From NCBI GenBank assembly GCA_022826805.1, contig JAJDUH010000058.1, positions 1-64,000 of the forward strand: a stretch of DNA of 64,000 nt, in the 5' to 3' direction. The DNA is from Candidatus Poribacteria bacterium. GTDB lineage: Bacteria > Poribacteria > WGA-4E > WGA-3G. Under the pieces are notes generated by a model. That model had not been told where the DNA came from and did no database searches. It worked only from the letters and a program-made list of their open reading frames with translations. A program made the position numbers and the translations under genes. The number at the start of each line of letters is the position of its first letter. Within the stretch, counting starts at the first letter, position 1. This document shows positions 35,454 to 44,549 of this stretch, piece after piece.

Positions 35454-36905
35454 CTATACAAAAGTCCGTAAGCGGGAATATGCCTCCTCTTTTTTTCTAA
35501 TTTTTCCGTCTAATTGTGCGGCGAATAGTTCCCAAAGTTGCGTTTCAAATTCACTGCTCGGCTTTTTCCCTGATTGAATCAAATCTTCCCCTGTAATGAA
35601 GGGTTCAACCTTACGAAGGACAAGAAGGTAATCTCTTATTTTTTCACGTTTCCATGTCGCTATGCTTCTATCTACAGATGTCAGGACCAACGCCGCAATC
35701 GGATAGGGTTTTAGCAATCGGTAAATTTCACTCGGCTTTGTGGCTTCCGGTAATGGTGTGAGTTCCTGTTTTAACTGTCTATAAGCAGTAAGTGGTGTTT
35801 CTATGCGATAAAGATTTCCTTCACCACATACGTAGGTCGTTCCTTCGCCTGTTGGAGAATCCGCATCCACGATGCACCATTTTCCATTATGATGTTCAAT
35901 TGAAGCGTTCTGTGAAAGCGGAAAACCAAGTTTCTCAAAGACAGCATGTGTCACCTTCTCAAGCGAAACAGAGTGTTGCGAGGCTTGTGCTCGGCTTACC
36001 AATCTACGAAGTTGATGCGTCAATACAAGCCTGAAACTCAGTGCCTCAATTTGATATATTGGTGTCCGAGTGCTAAAAAACGACATCCAACGGACGGGTT
36101 CAGACTGGAATTTTTCATCAACAAGATGTTCTGATGCCCAAGCGATTGCGTTTTGTGCCGTTTGAAAATCGGACGCGAAACTTGGCGAGATCTGCCATCC
36201 AGGGAAAATAGAATCGTATACGCCGAATTCTGTCAGTTGTCCCATGATTCGCGGGGCATTCTCTTCCAAGAGCACTCTGTCAATTTCGTTCCGAATACGT
36301 TCGCCGCTTAGTTCTACCAATACAGGAAGTGCCTCCTGAATCAAAACTGAATCGCTGTCAGCAATCCGAAACCCGTACCGCCCAGCATACCGACAAGCAC
36401 GAAAAATACGCGTCGGATCGTCCACAAAACTCCGTTTGTGCAGCACCCGAATGGTCCCGCGCTCAAGATCTTTGATCCCACCCGTTTTATCAACAATCGT
36501 ACCAAAAGCTTTTGTATCCAACCGCATCGCCAAGGCGTTAATCGAAAAATCTCGTCGGCATAAGTCGTCCGTAATAGTCCCGTATGTTACAATAGGTAAC
36601 GCTCCGGGGCTTTCATACGTTTCACGGCGTGCTGTGACGAAGTCTATTTTGGGCAGGTGTTGGTTCGCTGGAGTGACTGTCGCAGTGCCGAATTGTGGAT
36701 GCACATGCACTGTTCCGTTCCACCGATTCCGCATCGCTTCTGCAACTCGAATTGCCTCACCTTCCACAACGATGTCGATGTCGAGGCTTGGTCGCTTGAG
36801 AAGCAGGTCCCGAACGAACCCGCCGACGAGGTAAGTTTCTTCACCTCCGACTTCGCCGATTTCCTGTAACAGGTTGAGGATCGGTTCAGGAATATTGGGT
36901 GTCAT
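35454..36905 (-). CDS. tRNA nucleotidyltransferase / poly(A) polymerase family
   Basis: A 483-aa class II nucleotidyltransferase that likely builds or repairs tRNA 3'-CCA ends. The head domain shows LVGGFVRDLLL (Gly28-Gly29), the metal pair LDIDIV (Asp42, Asp44), CRRDFSINALAMRL, and DPTRIFRACRYAGRYGF. After the neck the C-terminal half (about 230-483) is divergent, with no clear HD phosphohydrolase motif. Whether it adds CCA, only A, or only CC is not decidable by eye. It is first in the minus-strand run with the M50 protease and scpAB. Confidence 0.85.
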   Translation of the reverse strand: MTPNIPEPILNLLQEIGEVGGEETYLVGGFVRDLLLKRPSLDIDIVVEGEAIRVAEAMRNRWNGTVHVHPQFGTATVTPANQHLPKIDFVTARRETYESPGALPIVTYGTITDDLCRRDFSINALAMRLDTKAFGTIVDKTGGIKDLERGTIRVLHKRSFVDDPTRIFRACRYAGRYGFRIADSDSVLIQEALPVLVELSGERIRNEIDRVLLEENAPRIMGQLTEFGVYDSIFPGWQISPSFASDFQTAQNAIAWASEHLVDEKFQSEPVRWMSFFSTRTPIYQIEALSFRLVLTHQLRRLVSRAQASQHSVSLEKVTHAVFEKLGFPLSQNASIEHHNGKWCIVDADSPTGEGTTYVCGEGNLYRIETPLTAYRQLKQELTPLPEATKPSEIYRLLKPYPIAALVLTSVDRSIATWKREKIRDYLLVLRKVEPFITGEDLIQSGKKPSSEFETQLWELFAAQLDGKIRKKEEAYSRLRTFV

Positions 36906-36963
36906 TTTTTGATGAACGGAATCTCAACAATCCCATCTGCAGGAGAGAGTCCTTTTAGGATAC

Positions 36964-37644
36964 TTATACGAACGCAAACACGCGGGTCGGTGCCCCAGAA
37001 CTCTGTGCTAATTTGAGCGGGGCAATTACCACATAGAAGTGCGTTGGCAATTGACTTAGGTTGCACAAGTCTTCAACATGTGGGACGCCAGCGCCGAGGA
37101 AAACAAGGTGTGCAGGCGGTAAACCATCATATAACGGGGGGTGTCCTGCCACAGAATCAATGCTACACGCATCTGTGCCTATCACCTTTATTCCTTTTTC
37201 GACGAGCAGTTCAGCAGCATCCTCGCTAAAACCGATCCACTCCCGGTTAAAGTTGTCCTGATAGACAAATCTGTCCATCCCCGTTCGCATAAAAACGATA
37301 CTGTCTTCGGGTATTTCTCCATTTTCGGCTATCCACGCCTTTACGTCTTCGGCAGTCACAGCATCTTTCGGTTTTTTAATCGCGGAAAAGTCCATCAACA
37401 CGGCGTGTCCAGTCAGTTTCTCTTTTGGAATTTCGGCGATGGTCGCTCCACCCGGGTACATGAGACACGGGGCATCCATGTGCGTGGAGTAATGTCCGGA
37501 CATGTCAACGCGGCTTTCAAAGTAGCCATCTTTTTCTAACGTAGCCTGATCGTATATTTTCGCTGGATCGATCGGCAATTCACGTGGACTATCTTCATCA
37601 ACCACATAAGACAGATCCAGCACATTTTTAAAGTCAAGGTGCAT
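36964..37644 (-). CDS. cyclase / kynurenine formamidase-like hydrolase
   Basis: A 226-aa member of the cyclase family (PF04199 type). The metal motif HxxxHxDxP is clear as HYSTHMDAP (His51, His55, Asp57). DLSYVVDEDSP opens the protein, with TGMD and GTDACSID segments later. Relatives hydrolyse N-formylkynurenine or other amides; no tryptophan catabolism genes are adjacent. GGAAGGA precedes the ATG. Confidence 0.82.
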   Translation of the reverse strand: MHLDFKNVLDLSYVVDEDSPRELPIDPAKIYDQATLEKDGYFESRVDMSGHYSTHMDAPCLMYPGGATIAEIPKEKLTGHAVLMDFSAIKKPKDAVTAEDVKAWIAENGEIPEDSIVFMRTGMDRFVYQDNFNREWIGFSEDAAELLVEKGIKVIGTDACSIDSVAGHPPLYDGLPPAHLVFLGAGVPHVEDLCNLSQLPTHFYVVIAPLKLAQSSGAPTRVFAFV

Positions 37645-37825
37645 TTTATCTTTTTCCTTCCTACAAACCTGTTGCTTTTACAAAACTACGATAAGTAGTA
37701 TAACACATCTCCACCAAATATTCAAGGAAATCAGAGATCGGATTAGGGCGTTCAATTCTTCTGTAGGAGGTAACTCCGATTCCCGACATAGCACCCGTTG
37801 TGGGTGGTCGCAAGCTTGTTTAAAA

Positions 37826-38590
37826 TCAGACACTAAAGTAGTTCAGAACCGTGCTATGCAAAACTCCGTTTGTTGCTACGAGTGAAGCGGTTTCTTTTGT
37901 GACGGGTTGTCCTTGTATGTCCGTTACCTTCCCACCGGCTTCCCTCACGATAACGGTAATCGCGGCGATGTCCCAAATGCTTATTGCTGCTTCAATAACA
38001 GCGTCTGCTCTCGCAGAAGCAACGAGGTGATACATGTAGAAATCGCCAAATCCTCTCGAACGGGCAGTGTTATTTATAAGGTTGTAAATACCGGGGAAAG
38101 TGCCTTTTTCAGTAAACCAGTTCAGTCCACCGTGGCAGATCATTGCGTCTTTAGGTTGCGATACATCAGATACTTGGATAGGTTCACCATTTAAGAACGC
38201 ACCGCCTCCTGCCTCCGCATAGAGGAGTTCATTCAACAGAGGCGCATTGGAAACACCGAGGATCAGTTCATCGCCTTTTATTAGTGCAATTTGCGTGCCG
38301 AAGATAGGAATTTTCCGAATATAATTCTTGGTGGCATCAATCGGGTCAATAATCCACATATACGGTGATGTCCCTTCCTGTGTTCCAAATTCTTCTCCTA
38401 AGAAGCCGTGGTCGGGAAACGCCCGACTAATAGTGTCACGGATGACTTTTTCCGCACCTCTGTCGGCAAGGGTAACCGGTGTCTCGTCGTCTTTTAGTTC
38501 AACTTTTATATCATCACTGTAGTAGGCAGTGATGACCTCTTCGGCGTTTTTGGCTGCTTCTAACGCAACCGTTAAAAATTGGCTGGGCAT
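37826..38590 (-). CDS. inositol monophosphatase family phosphatase
   Basis: A 254-aa metal-dependent sugar or histidinol phosphatase. Motifs are LGEEFG (Glu66-Glu67), the metal loop WIIDPIDATKNY (Asp82, Asp85; usual Gly of DGT is Ala), and the C-terminal WDIAAITVIVREAGGKVTD. HisN-type histidinol phosphatases have this layout, but 3'-nucleotide or inositol phosphatase activity is equally possible. AGGAG lies before the ATG; it is 39 bp downstream of the DCC1/LMF gene. Confidence 0.82.
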   Translation of the reverse strand: MPSQFLTVALEAAKNAEEVITAYYSDDIKVELKDDETPVTLADRGAEKVIRDTISRAFPDHGFLGEEFGTQEGTSPYMWIIDPIDATKNYIRKIPIFGTQIALIKGDELILGVSNAPLLNELLYAEAGGGAFLNGEPIQVSDVSQPKDAMICHGGLNWFTEKGTFPGIYNLINNTARSRGFGDFYMYHLVASARADAVIEAAISIWDIAAITVIVREAGGKVTDIQGQPVTKETASLVATNGVLHSTVLNYFSV

Positions 38591-38629
38591 AAAGTCTCCT
38601 ATTGGGAATAATATAAGTTTTATTACTCT

Positions 38630-40441
38630 TTAACGAAGTGAAATCGCAGGACAGTAGATTCTCTTCCATTCACGTTCCCACCACGTGCCTTCTGAGTGTT
38701 TTGTGGAAAGTTTAGTAAATCTGTAATCGTAGAGGGTCGCGCGAACGTAACGCGGCGGTTCATCAGGGAACGGGTTTTCTGCTAATAATTTTAGTACATC
38801 AGGATTCCCTCCCAACAGGTCTCCCATAAAATTGAGAAACCAATACGTCCGTTGGTAGTCTCCTTGGAGTGCAGCAAACCACATTTGCCAATCCAAACGA
38901 GGTTGATGTGGAGCAACCCATTTCGGTGCTTTTGTAAGGTCCCCCGGTTTCCAGCGAAATTCGTATGTTTTCCACAATATCCGATCGTTGCTACCTTCAA
39001 CTATAATTTCCGGACGTGATTCCGTCATGTCCGCAAAGAGTCCGTAAGTGTTCACACTCCGAAACGGTGTGATCCATGCAACGTCTGGAAGCCTTGCCTC
39101 TCTGAAGAGTTGCCCACTGAATCGGATGCCGCTTAGTAGAAAAAGAAATATTGCTACGACTGCTATGCAGGCGTGCCGGTACCGGTGGACTGGCTGTACG
39201 AGCGAACGAATGGTCGGCATAAGCCGTTTGGGTAGCAACCATTTCCATGTCACATCGTCAATAAGGAGGAGACAGAGCGCAATCGTCAACAGGTTGAAAA
39301 AGCAGTAATTTCCTGTCAGGATAATTAGCACCTGTAGTCCGACTAATCCGATACATCCAGCAGTTCGCAAACGCCGAGGTGCAAAAATCAGAAACGGAAC
39401 AGCCAGTTCAACGGCGAACATACCGATGACTGAGACTTTTTGAAACCACTCTGGCAATTGATGCACATACCACCCTATCGATGTCGGCAGCGGCTGCGTC
39501 TCATAGTGAAAATTAAGCGCAGTCAGGTTTCGCCATACCTCATCACTGGCGAGTTTCACAAAGCCGGAGGCGAACATCAGGCGGAACAGAAGCCAGCGTA
39601 AAAACCACAAAAACGGAACGGAAGGTGGGGACGCTAATGAGAGTGTATCGCGTATTTGGAGCGGTGCGAAAAAGATTGCCAGAAGCCCTACCTCTAATAG
39701 CAGGACATCCCACTGGAAACTGAGAAACACCTGTCCAACCGATACCAGTGACAGATAGAGTCCCCACAAACCTGCTAAAGCGAGGGGCGGGAAGAAGCCC
39801 GCGATTAAGACTAAAGATAAAACAACACCACCCGCACACAAGATATGAAGAAAAAGGTCTGAAGGGTACAGCCAAAACAGTGTTGGAACAAGATGATAAC
39901 CTGCTATCCCAACTTGCTGACGGACAGCCGACAAATACTGATCTGCCGCTAAAATTCCATTGCTCCCGACAAGCCCGTGAATCTGCACCCACAAAGAGAG
40001 GAAAGCGATAAGATAGATACAACCAATGGCACGCAGAAACAACCAGCGCGAAAAGTGGAATGTGGTTCTTTCGGTGTGTGTGCCCCACAACCCGCGCGTC
40101 ATCGCGGAGAAAAACGGACGGTGTTGGGCAATAAGGCGATAGGCTATCTCAGCCACCTTCGCGAACCCAGGCAGATAGTAGTAGCACCAGAGAAGCGAAC
40201 CGCTGTTCAAGGCACGCAGGACAGCCTCTGCACCGCTGAAAACGGTTCTATCTTCCAAAATCAGCTGCACCGAACTTTCAAATGCCGACAATGGTATCTC
40301 AGGGAATTGTGATGCTACCTCTTGGTAAGGCGCATAGTCGATGCGATCGCCAGTGATGTGTTGCCATTGGGCGATCCAGTAACGGCAAAAATCGCAGGCA
40401 TCATCGTAAACAAGGAGTGGTTTACTACTTTGTGATTGCAT
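38630..40441 (-). CDS. DCC1-type thiol oxidoreductase fused to lipase-maturation-factor-like membrane protein
   Basis: A 603-aa fusion. Residues 7-120 form a DCC1/DUF393 domain with CxxC in VYDDACDFCRYW (Cys16, Cys19). From about residue 140, multiple membrane helices follow with the HTTM/LMF pattern (GSNGILAADQYL, FLSFQWDVLLLEVGLLAIFFAP, LLFRLMFASGFVKL). A soluble C-terminal part (about 455-603) has FRWKPGDLTKAP, APHQPRLDWQMWFAAL and PPRYVRATLYDYRFT. LMF proteins assist folding of secreted lipases, and the thiol domain could act in disulfide exchange. It sits between a DegT aminotransferase and the IMPase-like gene, all on the minus strand. Confidence 0.82.
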   Translation of the reverse strand: MQSQSSKPLLVYDDACDFCRYWIAQWQHITGDRIDYAPYQEVASQFPEIPLSAFESSVQLILEDRTVFSGAEAVLRALNSGSLLWCYYYLPGFAKVAEIAYRLIAQHRPFFSAMTRGLWGTHTERTTFHFSRWLFLRAIGCIYLIAFLSLWVQIHGLVGSNGILAADQYLSAVRQQVGIAGYHLVPTLFWLYPSDLFLHILCAGGVVLSLVLIAGFFPPLALAGLWGLYLSLVSVGQVFLSFQWDVLLLEVGLLAIFFAPLQIRDTLSLASPPSVPFLWFLRWLLFRLMFASGFVKLASDEVWRNLTALNFHYETQPLPTSIGWYVHQLPEWFQKVSVIGMFAVELAVPFLIFAPRRLRTAGCIGLVGLQVLIILTGNYCFFNLLTIALCLLLIDDVTWKWLLPKRLMPTIRSLVQPVHRYRHACIAVVAIFLFLLSGIRFSGQLFREARLPDVAWITPFRSVNTYGLFADMTESRPEIIVEGSNDRILWKTYEFRWKPGDLTKAPKWVAPHQPRLDWQMWFAALQGDYQRTYWFLNFMGDLLGGNPDVLKLLAENPFPDEPPRYVRATLYDYRFTKLSTKHSEGTWWEREWKRIYCPAISLR

Positions 40442-40503
40442 CAGAAGTCCCGACGAAATTTGCCCAATTCCTCATATCCTTCGTGCGAAGTACAGGTAGA
40501 AAA

Positions 40504-41733
40504 TTACCCCCATGCCTGATGGATTTTGGCGACTGCCCCTACGATTTGATCCATATCTGACTCTGAACCGAGGAGAAGGTTTTGGAAAAGCCAGACGCTC
40601 TGTTCACAGACTGCCGCTGCGTGTGGACATGGCAATGAACGGATGAGATGTGGATATTTCTCAGCAACATGTGCCATTCCCGGTTCTTGAGAAAGTGGTG
40701 AACGGTAACCGATGGAACACGGAATGCCTTCAGCAGATAGCGCATCGACAAACTCCTGTCGGGACCTACCACCGAACCCTTCAGGATTATACCTCAAGCA
40801 GTAAAGATGGTAGCCGTGTTTGGTAACCCAAGGCGCATGTTTGGGTGGTGTAATGCCATCAATAGTCTCTAAAGCATTGGAGAGATAGGCAGCATTTCGA
40901 TTGCGGTGATCGGTTTGTGCCTCTAAGAGTTCCAACCGCACCAGAAGTATCGCCGCGAGGTATTCTGATGGTCGATAGTTCCATCCGAGACGTGGATATT
41001 CCCATCGCGCACCGCCGGGGGCACGTCCAACGTTCATAAAGGCACACATCCGATCGTGGATGTCTTTGTCGTTTGTAGTGACCATTCCCCCTTCGCCGGA
41101 AGTGAGGTTTTTCGACGCTTGGAAACTAAACGCACCGACATCGCTGAGGGCACCGACCTTTTTCGTTTGGTATTCTGCCCCGTGTGCTTGTGCGGAGTCC
41201 TCAATAACTGCAAGCTGGTGGTGTCGGGCAATCTCTTGTAACGCACCCATATCTGCAGGATGACCACCAAGGTGAACCGGCAGAATCGCACGAGTTTCCG
41301 GACCAATCGCCGCTTCCACAGCCTCTGGATCAATCGTGAAGGTCTCTGGCGAAATATCTACAAACACTACAGTGCATCGGCGTTCCAACACCGCGCTTGC
41401 TGTTGCGACAAACGTATAGTTCGGTACAATAACCTCCCCACCATCACTGAACCCGTCAAGATCAAGGGCACCGGCTAAGGCAGCGCTAATAGAATCGGTG
41501 CCGTGTGGCATAAAGAGGGCGTAATTTGTCCCAGTATACTTTGCGTATTCTTCACCCAAACGCTCAATCATCCGACCACCGGAGCCTTCGTTCCCACTCA
41601 GATATACTTCTTTGAGCAACGGCTCGATTTTCGATTCCCACTCCTCGGTTGTGCTAAGGGGCCATGACGACCACGGATCAGTTTCTGTATTGCGGACGGG
41701 CGTACCGCCTGAAATTGCTAATTGGTTGGCCAT
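40504..41733 (-). CDS. DegT/DnrJ/EryC1 family aminotransferase
   Basis: A 409-aa PLP-dependent sugar aminotransferase or dehydratase. The PLP lysine is Lys208 in FSFQASKNLTSGEGG, with VIEDSAQAHG (Asp179) and the glycine-rich PHGTDSISAALAGAL. These enzymes aminate keto-sugars for surface polysaccharides or antibiotics; in related bacteria many stand alone with unknown substrates. AGGA lies before the ATG. Downstream neighbours are DCC1/LMF and IMPase-like genes. Confidence 0.88.
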   Translation of the reverse strand: MANQLAISGGTPVRNTETDPWSSWPLSTTEEWESKIEPLLKEVYLSGNEGSGGRMIERLGEEYAKYTGTNYALFMPHGTDSISAALAGALDLDGFSDGGEVIVPNYTFVATASAVLERRCTVVFVDISPETFTIDPEAVEAAIGPETRAILPVHLGGHPADMGALQEIARHHQLAVIEDSAQAHGAEYQTKKVGALSDVGAFSFQASKNLTSGEGGMVTTNDKDIHDRMCAFMNVGRAPGGARWEYPRLGWNYRPSEYLAAILLVRLELLEAQTDHRNRNAAYLSNALETIDGITPPKHAPWVTKHGYHLYCLRYNPEGFGGRSRQEFVDALSAEGIPCSIGYRSPLSQEPGMAHVAEKYPHLIRSLPCPHAAAVCEQSVWLFQNLLLGSESDMDQIVGAVAKIHQAWG

Positions 41734-41816
41734 AAAAATTTCCTAAAGAGATAGGTTGTACTTCTAATGTTTAACGTATCCTATCACTGGAAAAATAGCA
41801 AGAAAAAATTAGGCGT

Positions 41817-41845
41817 TTGACAATCGCGCAATCAGTGGATATAAT
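41817..41845 (+). promoter_or_regulatory. perfect consensus sigma70 promoter
   Basis: TTGACA (41817-41822), exactly 17 bp, then TATAAT (41840-41845). It lies about 200 bp before the lipoprotein start at 42045, so the transcript has a long leader. That leader holds a 24-codon frame (41880-41954) and an 8-bp hairpin CCTTCTGG/CCAGAAGG (41932-41950). This is the only content seen between 41734 and 42044. Confidence 0.75.
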
Positions 41846-42044
41846 TAAGTTAGGGTGGCACGTAATTATTTGGTGAGATATGACAATAATTGCTCGTAAT
41901 CTCAATGAAGTGGTTATGATTCAATCTAAGACCTTCTGGTTTCCAGAAGGCTAACTATTATTATCCCTCTTAACATTTCGCAAAGCTTGTTTATAAGCCA
42001 CCTTAATACTAAATTTTACATTCGCGAAAATAAGGAGTCAAAAA

Positions 42045-42983
42045 TTGAGAAATTTTTTCTTTTTACTGCTTGTCGTAGGACTTGCAGCATTTTCCCTTAC
42101 CGGCTGTGACAGGGCTATGAGAAAGCCGATGATGGAATCCATCACATCGACTGAGACACCCGCGCCAGATGATCCAGAGGCGTTTACAATTGCCTTCGTA
42201 CAATCGGCGATTGATCTCTACAAAATAGAGGGACGTGAAGCCGCTGTAGCCTATTACAATAAGCCCGCAAGCGTTAGCGGGCAATGGCATGTATTCATCA
42301 TTGATGACAATGACCTTATGGTTTCACACGCTACACTACCCGTATTGATTGGTAGAGATATAAAGGATATTGTCGGTATAGATGGTTCCGGGTTGGGAGT
42401 AAAAATAGCCAAATCGACAGAAGAGGGACATTGGGTTGATTATGTGGCACACAATTCGGAGGCTAACAAATTGCAACTGAAACGAACGTGGGCGATTCGG
42501 TACGATGGATACATCTTCGGTTCCGGGTATTACCAACCGTGGGGTCCGGATCCAGCGACACTCCCTACAGTCTCGAAAGATGATCCTGTGAGATTCACGA
42601 TCGCTTTCGTACAAGAAGCGATTGCCCGTTATGAATTTGAAGGTGTTGAAGCCACGGCAGCCTACTACAATGATCCAGCAAATATTGATGGGCAGTGGTA
42701 TATCCTCATGACCGACGAGAACGACATCTATGTTGCACATCCTCTAAGACCGGCCTTCATAGGAAAAGATATTAAGGATATTCCAGGTCTTGATGGAACG
42801 CCTATAGGGGCAGAAATCGCTATGGCGACGGGGGCGGGACTTTGGATTGCGTACAATTGGCCCAACCCTGAAAGCGGCGAAATAGAACGCAAACACACAT
42901 GGGCGATTCGGCACGACGGTTACCTCTTCGGCTCTGGATACTATGAATCGGTAGTTGGAGATGCTACTCCAGAGGTGAATTAG
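42045..42983 (+). CDS. lipoprotein with two tandem Cache-like domains
   Basis: A 312-aa predicted lipoprotein: lipobox LTGC with Cys21. Two homologous domains follow, about 44-163 and 181-300, each with FTIAFVQ.AI..Y, AAYYN.PA...GQWY, a ligand-side HP/HA..P..IG.DIKDI and a closing (R)TWAIR.DGY(I/L)FGSGYY. This matches extracellular Cache sensor domains, but no signalling domain is attached. It may be a free periplasmic small-molecule binder. The start is a TTG 7 nt after AAGGAG. A consensus promoter lies about 200 bp upstream. Confidence 0.8.
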   Translation: MRNFFFLLLVVGLAAFSLTGCDRAMRKPMMESITSTETPAPDDPEAFTIAFVQSAIDLYKIEGREAAVAYYNKPASVSGQWHVFIIDDNDLMVSHATLPVLIGRDIKDIVGIDGSGLGVKIAKSTEEGHWVDYVAHNSEANKLQLKRTWAIRYDGYIFGSGYYQPWGPDPATLPTVSKDDPVRFTIAFVQEAIARYEFEGVEATAAYYNDPANIDGQWYILMTDENDIYVAHPLRPAFIGKDIKDIPGLDGTPIGAEIAMATGAGLWIAYNWPNPESGEIERKHTWAIRHDGYLFGSGYYESVVGDATPEVN

Positions 42984-43032
42984 ATTGAACTGTGGTGAGG
43001 TCAAAACCTCAATAGCAGTTTAAAAACACAAC

Positions 43033-43054
43033 GGCGAGGTCAAAAGACCTCGCC
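43033..43054. terminator. hairpin between convergent genes (GGCGAGG core)
   Basis: GGCGAGGTC (43033-43041) and GACCTCGCC (43046-43054) are perfect arms around AAAA. On the minus strand it is followed by a GTTGTGTTTTT tract, so it could end the duplicated-domain gene. It belongs to a hairpin family with copies at 26569 and 51511. Confidence 0.6.
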
Positions 43055-43078
43055 AATGTATTGCAGAACCAGGATATA

Positions 43079-44449
43079 CTAACGATCAAACGATGGAAGC
43101 CGATAACGTTCTGATTTCTCAAGATGCTCGATTGCCTTCCTAAGTGCCTCCGCTGCATCCTTCTCGAGATCGAGGTGCTCAGTTGTCTTCCTAAGTGCCT
43201 CCGGCACATCGGCTTTGCCGAAATACACTATTTCCTTATCGTGATGGAATTTTCCAACCATCTGCTTCAAGTACGCTTCTTTATACGTTTCCCAATCGTC
43301 AGTCGGCGGAATACCAAACAATCCTGACGACCAAACCTCTGGCTGCTTCTCAAGTTCCACCAATGTATTTCGCTGCGAGAGATATGTCGAATACTCCTCA
43401 AAATTGTCGAGGCTGATACCTCTGTCGAGGAGCATCTGGAGCCATTCATCCCGCGGATATTTTGCATCCACTTCGCTCATTGGGAGCGGGAACTGATATG
43501 AAAAAACAGTAACGCCATCACGTGTATGGCTGACACTTCCTGAAGTTATAGCGTACCTTTCGTTGTACTTCTTATCGTAGGCATCTCGAAGTGCTTTGAC
43601 AGTCTGGGGTGCTTTAAGCACATGCATCGAAAATTTCTTAGCAGCATAGGGGAGTTCCTTAAGTGTTTTTGGTAACTCTGCACTTTCCAGATCCTCGAGT
43701 GCTTTTTCAATCGCCCTTTCGATCTCCCAGTTTTTCTCTAACAGGCCGTGGTAATTTTCTGGCAGTCGATCAAAGATTGAGATGCGCCTATCCTTTTCTT
43801 CCAACCGTTTTTGAATCCGTTCAAGTTCATGATCTATATATGCGGATTCGTAGGTTTCCCAATCTTCTGTAGCGGGGATACCGAAAAGTTCTGAACTCCA
43901 CACGTGCGGTTGTTTCTCAATGTGCATTAATCTATCCCGAAGAAATAGATATTCCGAATACGCCTCTGCGTTTTCTATAGTAATGCCTTTATCAAGGAGC
44001 ATCTGAAGCCATGTGTCGCGCGGATATTTCGCGTCTACCTCAGCGAGTGGGATATACTCATCGTAAGCGAAGATTTCGGTGTCTCCAATTGTATACGATA
44101 CACGTACACTGGTATCCTGATGTTTGCGATCGTAATCTTCATCGTAGGCATCTCGTAGTTCTCTGACCGTTTGCAGGATCACATAGTCTTCTGTTCGCGG
44201 TGGGGCGTCAATATCTTTTTTCAGTTCCGCAGCGAGTGCGGAGAACTTTGCCCGAATGCTGGCACGCATTTCAGCACGGTGCCTCTCGTCCATTTCTCCG
44301 GCGGATTTTAGGGCAGTGTCTGTCTGTTCATCTATCCAGGCTTCCCAGGGATCTTCCGTTACCTGTGCATCTGAGGACATTACAAAAAATCCAACCAGAC
44401 TCAAGGCGATCAGGCAAGAGAGTGTGTGGACAATATGTTTGGCTTTCAT
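43079..44449 (-). CDS. secreted protein with duplicated ~110-aa domain
   Basis: A 456-aa exported protein of unknown family; signal peptide residues 1-28 end near SSDAQ. Two near-identical units, about 94-205 and 284-394, share VDAKYPRD.WLQMLLD.GI, a tyrosine-rich helix, EKQP.VWSS.LFGIP.T.DWETY, and LRDAYD at the start. The tail holds a short doublet (ALRKTTEHL..., ALRKAIEHLEKS). High similarity of units points to recent internal duplication. ATG 44449 has GGAGAAAAAG before it; earlier in-frame starts would overlap the next gene's end. Function unknown. Confidence 0.7.
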   Translation of the reverse strand: MKAKHIVHTLSCLIALSLVGFFVMSSDAQVTEDPWEAWIDEQTDTALKSAGEMDERHRAEMRASIRAKFSALAAELKKDIDAPPRTEDYVILQTVRELRDAYDEDYDRKHQDTSVRVSYTIGDTEIFAYDEYIPLAEVDAKYPRDTWLQMLLDKGITIENAEAYSEYLFLRDRLMHIEKQPHVWSSELFGIPATEDWETYESAYIDHELERIQKRLEEKDRRISIFDRLPENYHGLLEKNWEIERAIEKALEDLESAELPKTLKELPYAAKKFSMHVLKAPQTVKALRDAYDKKYNERYAITSGSVSHTRDGVTVFSYQFPLPMSEVDAKYPRDEWLQMLLDRGISLDNFEEYSTYLSQRNTLVELEKQPEVWSSGLFGIPPTDDWETYKEAYLKQMVGKFHHDKEIVYFGKADVPEALRKTTEHLDLEKDAAEALRKAIEHLEKSERYRLPSFDR

Positions 44450-44549
44450 CTTTTTCTCCTTCAGTGAAATTATCAGTAGTTTACACCAACATTTCGATTT
44501 TTCTAATTGACACACTGATTGAAAAAAGAAGTTCCATTGTCCGTTTGAA

